A DNA stretch of 47,448 nt from Prolixibacteraceae bacterium (GTDB lineage Bacteria; Bacteroidota; Bacteroidia; Bacteroidales; Prolixibacteraceae). Position 1 is the stretch's first letter. Every line of letters starts with the position of its first letter. Shown here piece by piece: positions 25,123 through 34,641 of this stretch. The position numbers were made by a program, and so were the translations under genes. The stretch is taken from contig JARKOX010000175.1 of assembly GCA_029975525.1 (NCBI GenBank), positions 1-47,448 on the forward strand, given 5' to 3'. The notes beneath the pieces were generated by a model. That model was not told where the DNA came from, did no database searches, and was given only the letters and a program-made list of their open reading frames with translations.

Positions 25123-25164
25123 ATGCCACAATTTCGGCCGAAACGCCGCTTTTTTTTGTGGCAT
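25123..25164. promoter_or_regulatory. Nested inverted repeats upstream of dnaK
   Basis: ATGCCACAA (25123-25131) and TTGTGGCAT (25156-25164) are a perfect 9-bp inverted repeat, and the space between them contains the 12-bp palindrome TTTCGGCCGAAA (25132-25143). The element lies 57-98 nt before the dnaK ATG. It is not a CIRCE element. A role in heat-shock control is inference from position; similar repeats are also expected by chance at a low rate. Confidence 0.45.
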
Positions 25165-25220
25165 AATCATTGGGTAATCCCGGTTGTTCAACTTTAGAAA
25201 AATATCAAAAGCAGAATAAA

Positions 25221-27143
25221 ATGGGAAAAATAATTGGAATCGACCTAGGAACCACCAACTCGTGTGTGGCTGTAATGGAAGGGAACGAACCCGTTGTAAT
25301 TCCAAACAGTGAAGGGAAACGTACCACTCCGTCAATTGTGGCATTTGTTGAAAACGGTGAGCGAAAAATCGGCGATCCGGCGAAACGGCAGGCCATTACC
25401 AACCCTAAAAAAACCGTTTATTCCATCAAACGGTTTATGGGGGAAACCTATGACCAGTGTGCCAAAGAGATTGGCCGGGTAACTTACAGCGTAGCCCGTG
25501 GCGACAACAATACTCCGCGTGTTCAGATTGATGACCGAAAATATTCGCCGCAGGAAATTTCTGCCATGGTTTTGCAGAAAATGAAAAAAACCGCAGAAGA
25601 TTACCTCGGACAGGAAGTTACCGAAGCCGTCATTACCGTACCGGCCTATTTTAACGACTCTCAGCGTCAGGCTACCAAAGAAGCCGGTGAAATTGCCGGA
25701 CTGAAAGTGCGCCGCATTATCAACGAGCCTACTGCTGCATCGCTGGCTTACGGCCTCGACAAAATGCACAAGGATATGAAGATTGCCGTCTTCGACCTGG
25801 GCGGTGGAACGTTTGACATCTCCATCCTCGAACTGGGCGAAGGTGTGTTTGAAGTGAAATCAACCGACGGCGATACCCACTTGGGCGGCGACGACTTTGA
25901 CCAGGTTATTATTGATTGGCTGGCTGCCGAATTCAAAAGTGAGGAAGGCATCGACCTGCGTCACGACCCGATGGCCCTGCAGCGGTTGAAAGAAGCTGCC
26001 GAAAAAGCCAAGGTCGAATTGTCGAGCACTACGCAAACCGAAATCAACCTGCCCTATATCATGCCGGTGAACGGAATTCCGAAACACCTGGTCAAAACCC
26101 TGACGCGTGCCAAATTTGAACAACTGGCAGACTCACTGATTAATGCAATCGTTGGTCCGTGTGGCAGGGCACTCAAAAATGCCGGAATGACAGCTTCGGA
26201 TATCGACGAAGTTATTCTGGTTGGCGGCTCTACCCGTATCCCGGCCATCCAGCAGAAGGTGGAGGATTTCTTTGGGAAGAAACCTTCAAAAGGGGTAAAT
26301 CCCGACGAAGTGGTTGCCGTTGGCGCTGCTATTCAGGGGGGCGTTCTGACCGGCGAGGTGAAGGATGTGCTGCTACTCGACGTTACGCCGTTGTCGTTGG
26401 GAATTGAAACCATGGGCGGGGTTATGACCCGGCTGATCGAGTCGAACACCACCATCCCAACGAAAAAGACAGAAACTTTTACCACGGCCTCCGATAACCA
26501 GCCTTCGGTGGAGATCCACGTACTGCAGGGCGAACGTCCGATGGCGTCGGGGAACAAAACCATCGGCCGCTTCCACCTCGACGGTATTCCGCCGGCACCG
26601 CGCGGTATTCCGCAGATCGAAGTGACTTTCGATATCGATGCCAACGGTATTTTGCATGTGTCGGCAAAAGATAAGGCTACCGGCAAAATCCAGTCGATTC
26701 GCATTGAAGCCTCTTCGGGCCTGACCGACGATGATATCAAACGGATGAAAGACGAAGCCGCTGCCAATGCCGAAGCCGACCGTTTGGCCAAAGAAAAGGT
26801 TGATAAAATTAACCAGGCCGATAGTTTGATTTTCCAGACGGAAAAACAGCTGAAAGAGTTTGGGGATAAAATACCGGCCGACAAGAAAAAGCCGATTGAA
26901 GATGCCCTGGTCAAGCTGAAAGAGGCTCACAAAAGTCAGGATCTGGCTGCCATTGATGCGGCCATGACCGAACTGAACAATGTATTCCAGGCTGCCTCGC
27001 AGGAGATGTACAACGCTGCAAGCAGCCAGGGCGGTGCCCAGCAGGGGCCGCAGGGTGGTCATGCACAGTCGGGCAGCTCGGGTAACGGACAGCCTAAACA
27101 GGATGGCGAGGTTACGGATGTTGACTTTGAGGAAGTAAAATAA
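25221..27143 (+). CDS. dnaK: Chaperone DnaK (Hsp70)
   Basis: Cytosolic ATP-dependent folding chaperone working with DnaJ and GrpE, neither of which is in the window. The 640-aa product begins [20 protein letters not shown] and has the Hsp70 signatures [14 protein letters not shown] and [13 protein letters not shown], the linker [15 protein letters not shown], a substrate-binding domain and a C-terminal lid ending in a Gly/Gln-rich tail and [11 protein letters not shown] at 25221 gives the standard N terminus; an in-frame start 51 nt upstream would add 17 unrelated residues. A strong terminator follows directly. Confidence 0.98.
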   Translation: MGKIIGIDLGTTNSCVAVMEGNEPVVIPNSEGKRTTPSIVAFVENGERKIGDPAKRQAITNPKKTVYSIKRFMGETYDQCAKEIGRVTYSVARGDNNTPRVQIDDRKYSPQEISAMVLQKMKKTAEDYLGQEVTEAVITVPAYFNDSQRQATKEAGEIAGLKVRRIINEPTAASLAYGLDKMHKDMKIAVFDLGGGTFDISILELGEGVFEVKSTDGDTHLGGDDFDQVIIDWLAAEFKSEEGIDLRHDPMALQRLKEAAEKAKVELSSTTQTEINLPYIMPVNGIPKHLVKTLTRAKFEQLADSLINAIVGPCGRALKNAGMTASDIDEVILVGGSTRIPAIQQKVEDFFGKKPSKGVNPDEVVAVGAAIQGGVLTGEVKDVLLLDVTPLSLGIETMGGVMTRLIESNTTIPTKKTETFTTASDNQPSVEIHVLQGERPMASGNKTIGRFHLDGIPPAPRGIPQIEVTFDIDANGILHVSAKDKATGKIQSIRIEASSGLTDDDIKRMKDEAAANAEADRLAKEKVDKINQADSLIFQTEKQLKEFGDKIPADKKKPIEDALVKLKEAHKSQDLAAIDAAMTELNNVFQAASQEMYNAASSQGGAQQGPQGGHAQSGSSGNGQPKQDGEVTDVDFEEVK

Positions 27144-27165
27144 TATCTGGAATAAATTCTGGCTG

Positions 27166-27198
27166 AAAGCCTTTCCGTTGATGCGGGAAGGCTTTTTT
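27166..27198 (+). terminator. Intrinsic terminator of dnaK
   Basis: AAAGCCTTTCC (27166-27176) pairs with GGGAAGGCTTT (27185-27195) through eleven pairs with one G-U, loop of 8 nt, and the T-run continues to 27198. It starts 22 nt after the dnaK stop. Confidence 0.85.
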
Positions 27199-27306
27199 AT
27201 TTTGATCGATGCTGAAGTGGAGGTTGGTTGGGCATGGTAAATGTTCTTCGCTGTTTTTTGGGGGAAGGTTTTGGGGTTTCATCACTTCAACCTGACTGGG
27301 CGGCAC

Positions 27307-27339
27307 AAAAAAAGCCGCCTCCCGAAAGAGACGGCTTTT
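27307..27339 (-). terminator. Intrinsic terminator of eno
   Basis: Read on the minus strand, AAAAGCCGTCTC, loop TTTCGG, GAGGCGGCTTTT and further T residues (complement of the A-run from 27307): an eleven-pair stem with one mismatch, 21 nt after the eno stop. It also has a T-rich flank on the plus strand, so it may work both ways. Confidence 0.8.
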
Positions 27340-27360
27340 AAAAGCTGTATTTGAAAATCC

Positions 27361-28686
<1,326 letters not shown>

Positions 28687-28740
28687 TTATTTCTAAATAA
28701 ACTGAAAAATCAGTGAAATTGCTGCTTTGGAATTTCGAAC

Positions 28741-28748
28741 CAAAGATA
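28741..28748 (-). promoter_or_regulatory. Candidate -7 box of eno promoter (TATCTTTG)
   Basis: Minus-strand TATCTTTG is an exact TAnnTTTG match, 79 nt upstream of the eno ATG and 76 nt beyond the DUF190 stop. It is the same octamer as the one before pgk, another glycolytic gene. A -33 element is not visible. Confidence 0.45.
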
Positions 28749-28823
28749 GGAAAATGTTGTGAACCCGCCCGGAGGGGATTGTCAACCAGTCTAATAATTC
28801 ATAATCATTTAAAATGCCTTGAA

Positions 28824-29180
28824 CTAATTGTACTTCTGTCCTTTTTGGTAGTGGAGCACTTCGACGGGATGTAGGGTAACCAGTCCTCCCTTTTGCGATT
28901 CATCCAGCATTTTTTTCAGGTGCGGATAAAAATCGTCCAGGTTTTTTTTGCTGTCGATCATTTCCAGTATCATGGGCATATCGCTCGAAAGGGCAAAGAT
29001 TTTCATGGTATGGATGGAGTGGCTGGCGCCAAACGACATGGTCCCCTTGTAGACGGTGACGCCCGCCAGTCCAGCTTTGCGAGCCTCAAAAACGATCTCT
29101 TCATAAAGGGGACGGCCATGTATCTTGTCCGATTCGCCGATGTAAACCTTCATCATATAAGCTTTTTTTTCCAGATCCAT
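28824..29180 (-). CDS. DUF190-domain protein, partner of the fluoride channel
   Basis: A 118-aa soluble protein of the DUF190 family, which has a PII-like fold. Visible signatures are MMKVYIGESDKIHGRPLYEEIV, of which YIGESDKIHGRPLYE is the family core, then ARKAGLAGVTVYKG and a glycine-rich GTMSFGASH segment. DUF190 genes are very often beside crcB, which suggests an accessory or regulatory role in fluoride export; no biochemical role is established to my knowledge. The start lies 12 nt after the crcB stop, so the two genes are one transcript. An alternative ATG at codon 9 exists (MMKVYIG). Confidence 0.88.
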   Translation of the reverse strand: MDLEKKAYMMKVYIGESDKIHGRPLYEEIVFEARKAGLAGVTVYKGTMSFGASHSIHTMKIFALSSDMPMILEMIDSKKNLDDFYPHLKKMLDESQKGGLVTLHPVEVLHYQKGQKYN

Positions 29181-29192
29181 AAGTCGTAGATT

Positions 29193-29573
29193 TTATAAAA
29201 TTGAACGGATTAAAATGATTCCCAGGTAAACAGCCAGAATTCCGAAGAACAGGCTTCCGCCGATATTCCACAGCAGGTAGTAGAGAGAATTGTCTTTCAG
29301 CAGGTTCAGGTTGTTGTAGGTAAAAGCCGAAAATGTGGTGAACCCTCCGCAAATGCCAACCGCCAGAAACATCCGCCATTCCGGACTGATCAGGTTTCCT
29401 TCCTCTGAAAGGGCATACACAATCCCGATTATAAAACTCCCAACTACATTAACAATGAAAGTACCCCACGGGAAGGTGCTGGTCAGGGCTTTTTCCGTAA
29501 CAACCTGCACCAGATACCGGAGTGCACTCCCGATGAAACCGCCGGTTCCGACAATCAATAATGTTCGCAGCAT
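29193..29573 (-). CDS. crcB: Fluoride channel CrcB/Fluc
   Basis: Small inner-membrane protein that dimerises into a fluoride-specific channel and protects enolase and pyrophosphatase from fluoride. The 126-aa product has four membrane spans and the family motifs GGFIGSALRY (residues 11-20), GTFIVNVVGSF with Asn42, and GICGGFTTFSAF (73-84) that contains the phenylalanines lining the pore. The ATG at 29573 is preferred; an in-frame TTG 21 nt upstream would add seven charged residues. It is followed by DUF190 and then eno. No fluoride riboswitch is recognisable in the 115 nt upstream. Confidence 0.93.
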   Translation of the reverse strand: MLRTLLIVGTGGFIGSALRYLVQVVTEKALTSTFPWGTFIVNVVGSFIIGIVYALSEEGNLISPEWRMFLAVGICGGFTTFSAFTYNNLNLLKDNSLYYLLWNIGGSLFFGILAVYLGIILIRSIL

Positions 29574-29688
29574 TAAATAATTTTTTATTTTCAATCATTT
29601 TTGCCGGTGTTGCCTGTTTATAAAGAAACGCCGGGGAGAGACCCGGTTGCCCTGAAAGCTTCCGGAAATAGATTCAAAAAAATAATTA

Positions 29689-31131
29689 ATGAAATTACGG
29701 ATTTTTGCCTGGATTATCTTGTTTTTTGCCGGTCAATTTGCAATTGCACAGCCCGGAATCTCTGACTGGATCGGTGTGATCGAATCCGATGAAACGTTAA
29801 AAGGTGCTGGACTGGGGATTGCAGCCGTCGATTTGGCAACGGGCGCTCCGCTGGCGAAAAGGGATGCAGCGCTTTTGCTGGTGCCGGCTTCCACCCTGAA
29901 ACTGCTTACTTCGGCCGCTGCCCTTGAAATCCTGGGCGGCGGATATCGTTTTCGGACCGAAGCAGGTTACCGGGGAGAAATTAAACCGTCGGAGTTGCTG
30001 CTCGCCGGCGATCTGGTTGTAAAGGGGGGTGGCGACCCGGCGCTCGGTTCGGAGTGGTTTCCACGGCACTATTCCCATCCTTCTTTTTTGCAGAAATGGG
30101 CGGAGGCCGTTAAAGATGCCGGCATCCGGCGGATAACCGGGAATATCGTGGTTGACCTCGGCAGCTATCAAACAGAGGTGGTGCCCGGCACCTGGGTGTG
30201 GGAAGATTTGGGCAACTATTACGGTGCTGCTCCGTCGGGGGTGAATTATGCCGATAATACGGTTCGCCTTTTTTTCCGGACACCGGCCCGTGCCGGCCAA
30301 CCGGCCGAATTGATCAGGGTTTCTCCTGAAATCCCCGGGGTGAAGTGGAAAAATGAAGTCCGCTCGTCAACCGATCCGCGCGACCTGGCCTATGTCTTCG
30401 GCAGCCCGTTGGACGATCACCGGTTGATCACCGGGACTATCCCGGCCGGGCAGACAGCCTTTGAGGTGAAAGCAGCCATGCCCGATCCGCCCCGGGTGCT
30501 GGGGCAAATGTTTGCCGAGGCGTTGTTGCGTGCCGGAGTGCTGCTGGAGGGGAAAATCATTGTTTCGGAAGAACCCGTTGAAATGAAGCTGCTGGCGGTT
30601 ACCGAGTCCCCCCGGCTTGACGAGATTGTCAGCTACCTCAATGCCGAAAGTATCAATCTTTTTGCCGAACAGCTGGTGTGCCAGGTGGCACGCGAGAAAA
30701 CCGGGGTAGGCTCCTGGCAGAAAGGATTAGAAATGATTCAGGATTTTTGGAGGGAGAGAGGTATTAATGAGCCTTTTTATATGGCCGACGGAAGCGGTCT
30801 GTCGCGGTTTAGCGGCCTGTCGGCACAGCAAATGGTGGCAGCGCTCACCTACATGAATAACCAGGCGGAAAATGGAGCGGCTTTTAAACAGTCGTTGCCA
30901 GCTGCCGGTGAAGGAACGCTTTACCTGTTTGATCCGGCCAGGTTTCCCAACCGCAGCCTGCGGTGTAAAAGCGGTTCCATGACCCGCGTACGTTGTTACG
31001 CCGGCTACCTGCGTTGCAATTCGGGGCGTGAAGTCGCTTTTGCCGTATTTGTCAACAATTTCTCTGGTTCTCAGGCGGGAATAACCCGAAAAATAGAACG
31101 ATTATTGTCTCGCTGGAGAGAGAACTGGTAG
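29689..31131 (+). CDS. dacB: D-alanyl-D-alanine carboxypeptidase/endopeptidase, PBP4 type (S13)
   Basis: Periplasmic penicillin-binding protein that trims or cuts peptide cross-links of peptidoglycan. The 480-aa product has a signal peptide ending AIAQ, and the three S13 active-site motifs: Ser68-x-x-Lys71 in VPASTLKLLTS, Ser321-Ile-Asn323 in NAESINLFAEQL, and Lys427-Ser-Gly429 in CKSGSMTRVRCYAGYL. The long insertion between the first two motifs is typical of PBP4. It is a single gene divergent from crcB and 88 nt ahead of the DUF4157 gene. Confidence 0.93.
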   Translation: MKLRIFAWIILFFAGQFAIAQPGISDWIGVIESDETLKGAGLGIAAVDLATGAPLAKRDAALLLVPASTLKLLTSAAALEILGGGYRFRTEAGYRGEIKPSELLLAGDLVVKGGGDPALGSEWFPRHYSHPSFLQKWAEAVKDAGIRRITGNIVVDLGSYQTEVVPGTWVWEDLGNYYGAAPSGVNYADNTVRLFFRTPARAGQPAELIRVSPEIPGVKWKNEVRSSTDPRDLAYVFGSPLDDHRLITGTIPAGQTAFEVKAAMPDPPRVLGQMFAEALLRAGVLLEGKIIVSEEPVEMKLLAVTESPRLDEIVSYLNAESINLFAEQLVCQVAREKTGVGSWQKGLEMIQDFWRERGINEPFYMADGSGLSRFSGLSAQQMVAALTYMNNQAENGAAFKQSLPAAGEGTLYLFDPARFPNRSLRCKSGSMTRVRCYAGYLRCNSGREVAFAVFVNNFSGSQAGITRKIERLLSRWRENW

Positions 31132-31219
31132 TCGTGTCTCCATCCGTTTTTGGAAAGAGAGGATTGTATTTCAGACTTTTTTGTCGTAATTTGGTCTGAG
31201 GATCCCAAAAAATTCGGTT

Positions 31220-33304
31220 ATGAACACGTTTTCCCGATTAACACAGCCAACTACCGCGGTAAAAATTCCTGTTAATGCTAAAACCAGAACGGACCGACCT
31301 CCGTCGCAGGTGCCTGCTGAAAATGCTCCTGCCAACAGCTTTCAATGGCTTTATGAGAGGAGGCGACAATCCGGAATGTCCATGAGCCGGCCTGGAGATC
31401 CTCTCGAACGAGAAGCCGATCGGGCAGCCGACCAGGTGATTTCTGCCATGCCGAGAGTTGTCTTCGGCATAAAATCAGGCACTCCGGCTTCTGATTTGGT
31501 TTCGCGGCAGGCGGGTGAAGAGGAAGTGGAGAAGGTGCAGGCCTTGCGGGAGGGGGGCCGGTCAGCTTTGACTACGGCTTCGTTTGCCAGGCGTCTCAAT
31601 TCCGGCACCTCCGCCGGACATCCGCTTTCGGGCGAAGTAAAACAGAAGATGGAGGCCGGCTTTGGAAATGATTTTTCTGCGGTGCGCGTTCACACTGGAG
31701 CCGAAGCGGAAGGGTTGAATAACCAGATCGGGGCCAGGGCTTTCACCTGGAGAGAGCAGATTTATTTCAACCGGGGAGAATTTAACCCCGCCTCGCGCGA
31801 GGGGATGCATCTGCTGGCGCATGAACTGGCACATGTGGTTCAGCAGGGAGGCGGGAAAAACCGGTTCTCCGGTTCGGAAGTCTACCGCCAGGCAGCCAGT
31901 ACCGAAGCGGATACCTGCGAAGAGACCATCCGGCAGGAGATTACAACGTTCCGGAGTCACGGGATTTTTGGCCCCCAGCCGTTTACCCCCTCTTCGACCA
32001 ACACCGGGGGATTTATGGTTAGCTATGATCCGGCATCGGAAGTTCTGCGTATTGCTGTGCTCGGGAGAACCCGGTTTGTGAATGGGTTGGTAAGTTTGGG
32101 CGGACCGGTGGTGATGGCCAATGAAACCAATCTGAGTGAGCTGGCCCGGCTCATTTCGCTGCTTGGCGATGAAACGCTGGCCACCAATATCGTTCCGTTT
32201 TATACCTGGACCGACAGCCAGAAAGACGCTTCGAAAGCATTGCTGGCCGACCGGATCCGGGATACGGTCAGTTTGTGGCAGGATGCCGGGATGAATTTTC
32301 GGGTGGATGATCCCTGCTGGGAGGAGGTAAAAGCGTTTCCTGAAGTTGACATTCAGGTGGAAGAGGAAGGGGAGGCCAGCCTGAATACGGCAACCTCTTC
32401 CGGATCCGACAATCTGCAGGTTACCCTGGTTAAAAATCCCGCTCCTGCTGAAGTTTCAGTCATCCGCAGTGCCGTTAATGACACGCTTCGCCGTGTTCAG
32501 GACGAACGGCAGCAATCGCTGGCCTACGATCCACAAACCCGTTTTACCACCGGAGCAAGAGTCTCTACCACTACCTTCACCCATCCCGACCGCTCGCGAA
32601 CTTACCGTTCCGAAATGATTCTTTCCAGCGAACATCTTGAAAGAAGACCCGGCGACTTCCGGGACATGGATTCTGCGCTGTTGCGGCGATCGGTATTTTT
32701 TAAGCACGACGAGTTTGTGCTGGACGAGGGCGACAAACGGATGATCGATTCGTTTATAACTGACTTTCGGGAGGCCGACAGCAATGCGTCGAACAGTGCG
32801 GTAACACTTATTGGCCATGCCTCCCGACCGGGAAGCACCTTCTATAACACGCGGCTGGTGCAACGCCGGTTGAATTCGGTGAAGGAGTATCTTCGGGGCA
32901 GAAACTTCCAGAATATCAACACCCGGGTGAGCGAAACAAACCAGGCGGACACGATCGCTGAAAACCTTCCCGAAACCGAACAGACTTCGGCACTGCTGCG
33001 CAGGGTGGAAATTGTTGTCGGGACAGGCGAACTGCAAACGACCGTAGCCCATGAGTTCGGGCATGTTTTTGGCTTGAAGGACGAATATGTGACCCGGGGA
33101 ACTTCCTTCTCGGGAACCGGATTGGCTGCCGGCGATGTTGTGGGGCATTCCCAAATGTCGGAAGACATCGGCGCCGGACAGGTTGTCGCCGAGAACAGCG
33201 ATAACATCATGTCGATGGGAAATGAGGTTCGCGCCCAGCATTACGGATCATTTGGCGCTGCCCTACGAAGACTCACCGGAAAAAACTGGAAAGTGGAGGA
33301 GTAA
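31220..33304 (+). CDS. DUF4157 (eCIS-core) protein with OmpA-like and metzincin-like domains
   Basis: A 694-aa protein without signal peptide. The N-terminal part has the DUF4157 signs: PGDPLEREADRAADQV (about residues 58-73), then GFGNDFSAVRVHTG and the zinc motif HELAHVVQQ with His201, Glu202 and His205. Residues 215-490 are not recognised. About 490-602 resemble an OmpA C-terminal domain (LIGHASRPGSTFYNTRLVQRRL). The C terminus has a second zinc motif, HEFGHVFGLKD (His611, His615, Asp621), the HExxHxxGxxD form of metzincins, followed by a Met-turn-like NIMSMG. DUF4157 marks cargo of contractile injection systems in several bacteria, but no such machine is in the window. A 144-aa gene follows after 4 nt. 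Function unknown; a secreted or loaded protease is plausible. Confidence 0.85.
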   Translation: MNTFSRLTQPTTAVKIPVNAKTRTDRPPSQVPAENAPANSFQWLYERRRQSGMSMSRPGDPLEREADRAADQVISAMPRVVFGIKSGTPASDLVSRQAGEEEVEKVQALREGGRSALTTASFARRLNSGTSAGHPLSGEVKQKMEAGFGNDFSAVRVHTGAEAEGLNNQIGARAFTWREQIYFNRGEFNPASREGMHLLAHELAHVVQQGGGKNRFSGSEVYRQAASTEADTCEETIRQEITTFRSHGIFGPQPFTPSSTNTGGFMVSYDPASEVLRIAVLGRTRFVNGLVSLGGPVVMANETNLSELARLISLLGDETLATNIVPFYTWTDSQKDASKALLADRIRDTVSLWQDAGMNFRVDDPCWEEVKAFPEVDIQVEEEGEASLNTATSSGSDNLQVTLVKNPAPAEVSVIRSAVNDTLRRVQDERQQSLAYDPQTRFTTGARVSTTTFTHPDRSRTYRSEMILSSEHLERRPGDFRDMDSALLRRSVFFKHDEFVLDEGDKRMIDSFITDFREADSNASNSAVTLIGHASRPGSTFYNTRLVQRRLNSVKEYLRGRNFQNINTRVSETNQADTIAENLPETEQTSALLRRVEIVVGTGELQTTVAHEFGHVFGLKDEYVTRGTSFSGTGLAAGDVVGHSQMSEDIGAGQVVAENSDNIMSMGNEVRAQHYGSFGAALRRLTGKNWKVEE

Positions 33305-33308
33305 CCTG

Positions 33309-33743
33309 ATGGAAGCATTCATTTTACAAAACAAGGGGCTGCCCGGCCACCTGCAGGAACTGACGCCTTTGTTGGAACAATACAAACCCGGAAGTCTCAC
33401 CCAGCGGAAAAGCGGATTACTTGTTTTTCCTGCCGGCGAAATTTATGCAACAGTCGCCGATCCCGAGAATTCCGGCAAGCTGCAATGGATATTCTTTTCC
33501 AGGATGCGGCTTCAGGGAATGGCGCGGCTACGCGAACTGATCGCCTCGGAGTTTATGCAACTGCAACAAGAGGAGTGGGGGGAACGACTGCAGGAGTCCG
33601 ATTATATGATCTGGAAAGCCACCCTCGACGGCTATTCAAACCAGTTGTGGGTGCTCGCAGGTTTATATGAAAATCTTCCGCCGGTTTTCCGGAAAATCGA
33701 CGAAACAATCAACCGTTTTATGTACCGGATAAATGAACTTTAG
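33309..33743 (+). CDS. Unknown 144-aa protein paired with the DUF4157 gene
   Basis: A 144-aa soluble protein not recognised as a known family. It begins MEAFILQNKGLPGHLQELTP; the middle is beta-rich (SGLLVFPAGEIYATVADPE, then KLQWIFFSRMRL) and the C-terminal half is helical, with two Glu/Gln-rich helices and a last helix IDETINRFMYRINEL. No signal peptide, membrane span or zinc motif. The ATG at 33309 follows the DUF4157 stop by 4 nt; a reading from further upstream would overlap that gene by 170 nt and is less likely. The tight coupling suggests it acts with the larger protein, for example as loading chaperone or inhibitor; this is inference. Confidence 0.7.
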   Translation: MEAFILQNKGLPGHLQELTPLLEQYKPGSLTQRKSGLLVFPAGEIYATVADPENSGKLQWIFFSRMRLQGMARLRELIASEFMQLQQEEWGERLQESDYMIWKATLDGYSNQLWVLAGLYENLPPVFRKIDETINRFMYRINEL

Positions 33744-34089
33744 TAAAATTCATCTTTTCAGAAGGCTGAAAGGGGGGTGGTGATGCAATTTTCTAAGGTG
33801 ATTTCGTATATTTGAAATCTTATGAATAAACCGAAAATCACGCATGAGAGCTTTATGTAAGATTAGCTTTTCATTTGCAACATTACCGTTAAGATCCGGG
33901 AATTTTCCGGAAAATAAGTTTTTGGGTTGCCCCCGTCACGCTGAATCTGTTTGTTGCCCATGTAGCCTCCGTAAACACGATCTTCAAGCTTCTGCATGCT
34001 GGGACAGCGCATTTCTGTTCATTCCCCAAATAAAAAACATTCTTCCACATATTATAACCAATGTTTAACCAATTTAAATTTTTCAAATT
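33744..34089 (+). other. Intergenic region with promoter box and unexplained GC-rich block
   Basis: A 346-nt gap. It holds a small hairpin just after the preceding gene (CTTTTCAG 33754-33761 with CTGAAAGG 33766-33773), a TAnnTTTG box at 33807-33814, and a GC-richer block at about 33890-34030 within otherwise AT-rich sequence. Possible small readings through the block (74 codons on plus from 33844, 49 codons on minus) have no family resemblance. It may be a long leader or a small RNA. Confidence 0.5.
33807..33814 (+). promoter_or_regulatory. Candidate -7 box (TATATTTG) upstream of the TM2 gene
   Basis: TATATTTG is an exact TAnnTTTG match 276 nt before the TM2 ATG. If used, the transcript would have a leader of about 270 nt. 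Confidence 0.4.
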
Positions 34090-34500
34090 ATGAAAAAAGT
34101 ATTCTTTCTTTTGTTTTTTATGTTGGGCATATTCTTCGTCCAGCAGTCGCAGGCAGCTAATTACAAGCTGGATCATGCGAAGATTGATGCGTTGTTCAAT
34201 GAGGCTTCGGTTGTTTCGCTCAACGCGTTTAGTATGATGGCAAACAGCCCGCTCGAAATGCCGGCTCAGGCTTCGGTTCGGGAGAAAGACCCGCTGCTGG
34301 CCATTGTATTTGACTTTTTCCTGGGCGGACTGGGCGTCCACCGTTTTTACCTCGGAACCAAACCGCTGACCGGGATTGGGTATATCCTCACCTGCGGAGG
34401 TATTTTTGGAATTGTCCCGCTGGTTGACCTGATCGTTCTGGCAGTCAATTATGACGACATCTCCAAATTTGTCGACAATCCGAAATTTTTTATGTGGTAA
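34090..34500 (+). CDS. TM2-domain protein
   Basis: A 136-aa protein with a signal peptide (cleavage near QSQAA) and a C-terminal TM2 domain: KDPLLAIVFDFFLGGLGVHRFYLG, of which FFLGGLGVHRFYLG is the signature, then GIGYILTCGGIFGIVPLVDLIVL. TM2 domains are two-helix membrane hairpins of unknown function, common in Bacteroidota. The region between signal and TM2 (about 50 residues) is probably exported. An element with long complementary arms follows at 34511-34631, and then an operon whose two last genes also carry PGxGxxYxG-type membrane domains. Confidence 0.85.
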   Translation: MKKVFFLLFFMLGIFFVQQSQAANYKLDHAKIDALFNEASVVSLNAFSMMANSPLEMPAQASVREKDPLLAIVFDFFLGGLGVHRFYLGTKPLTGIGYILTCGGIFGIVPLVDLIVLAVNYDDISKFVDNPKFFMW

Positions 34501-34510
34501 GTTTCATAGC

Positions 34511-34631
34511 AGAGGCTGTCCGGCAACATTGGATCCAATGGGGGATTGCGTAAACGCCGAGCGGGGATTAACTCCCGGCGGTTTTCCCCGAAAAATTGCT
34601 GATCCGGTGGACAGGACAGCCTCTCTTTTTT
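34511..34631 (+). terminator. Terminator-like element with an enclosed structured insert
   Basis: AGAGGCTGTCC (34511-34521) and GGACAGCCTCT (34614-34624) are perfect 11-bp arms, followed by CTTTTTT. The 92 nt enclosed hold the 14-bp palindrome CATTGGATCCAATG (34527-34540) and a CGCCG/CGGCG hairpin (34555-34580). Together they look like a terminator of the TM2 gene with a branched top. Confidence 0.6.
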
Positions 34632-34641
34632 AAATCAATAT

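Noticed and set aside
29574-29688. Fluoride riboswitch upstream of crcB
   Set aside because: I could not place the conserved pseudoknot segments of the riboswitch in this stretch; a covariance model would be needed.
31220-33743. A contractile injection system locus around the DUF4157 gene
   Set aside because: No sheath, tube, baseplate, spike or AAA+ genes occur on either side; neighbours are a PBP4-type enzyme and a TM2 protein.
33844-34068. A possible 74-aa plus-strand gene and a 49-aa minus-strand gene in the region before the TM2 gene
   Set aside because: Neither has a family resemblance, signal peptide or coding-like codon use; both lie in what looks like a leader or RNA region.
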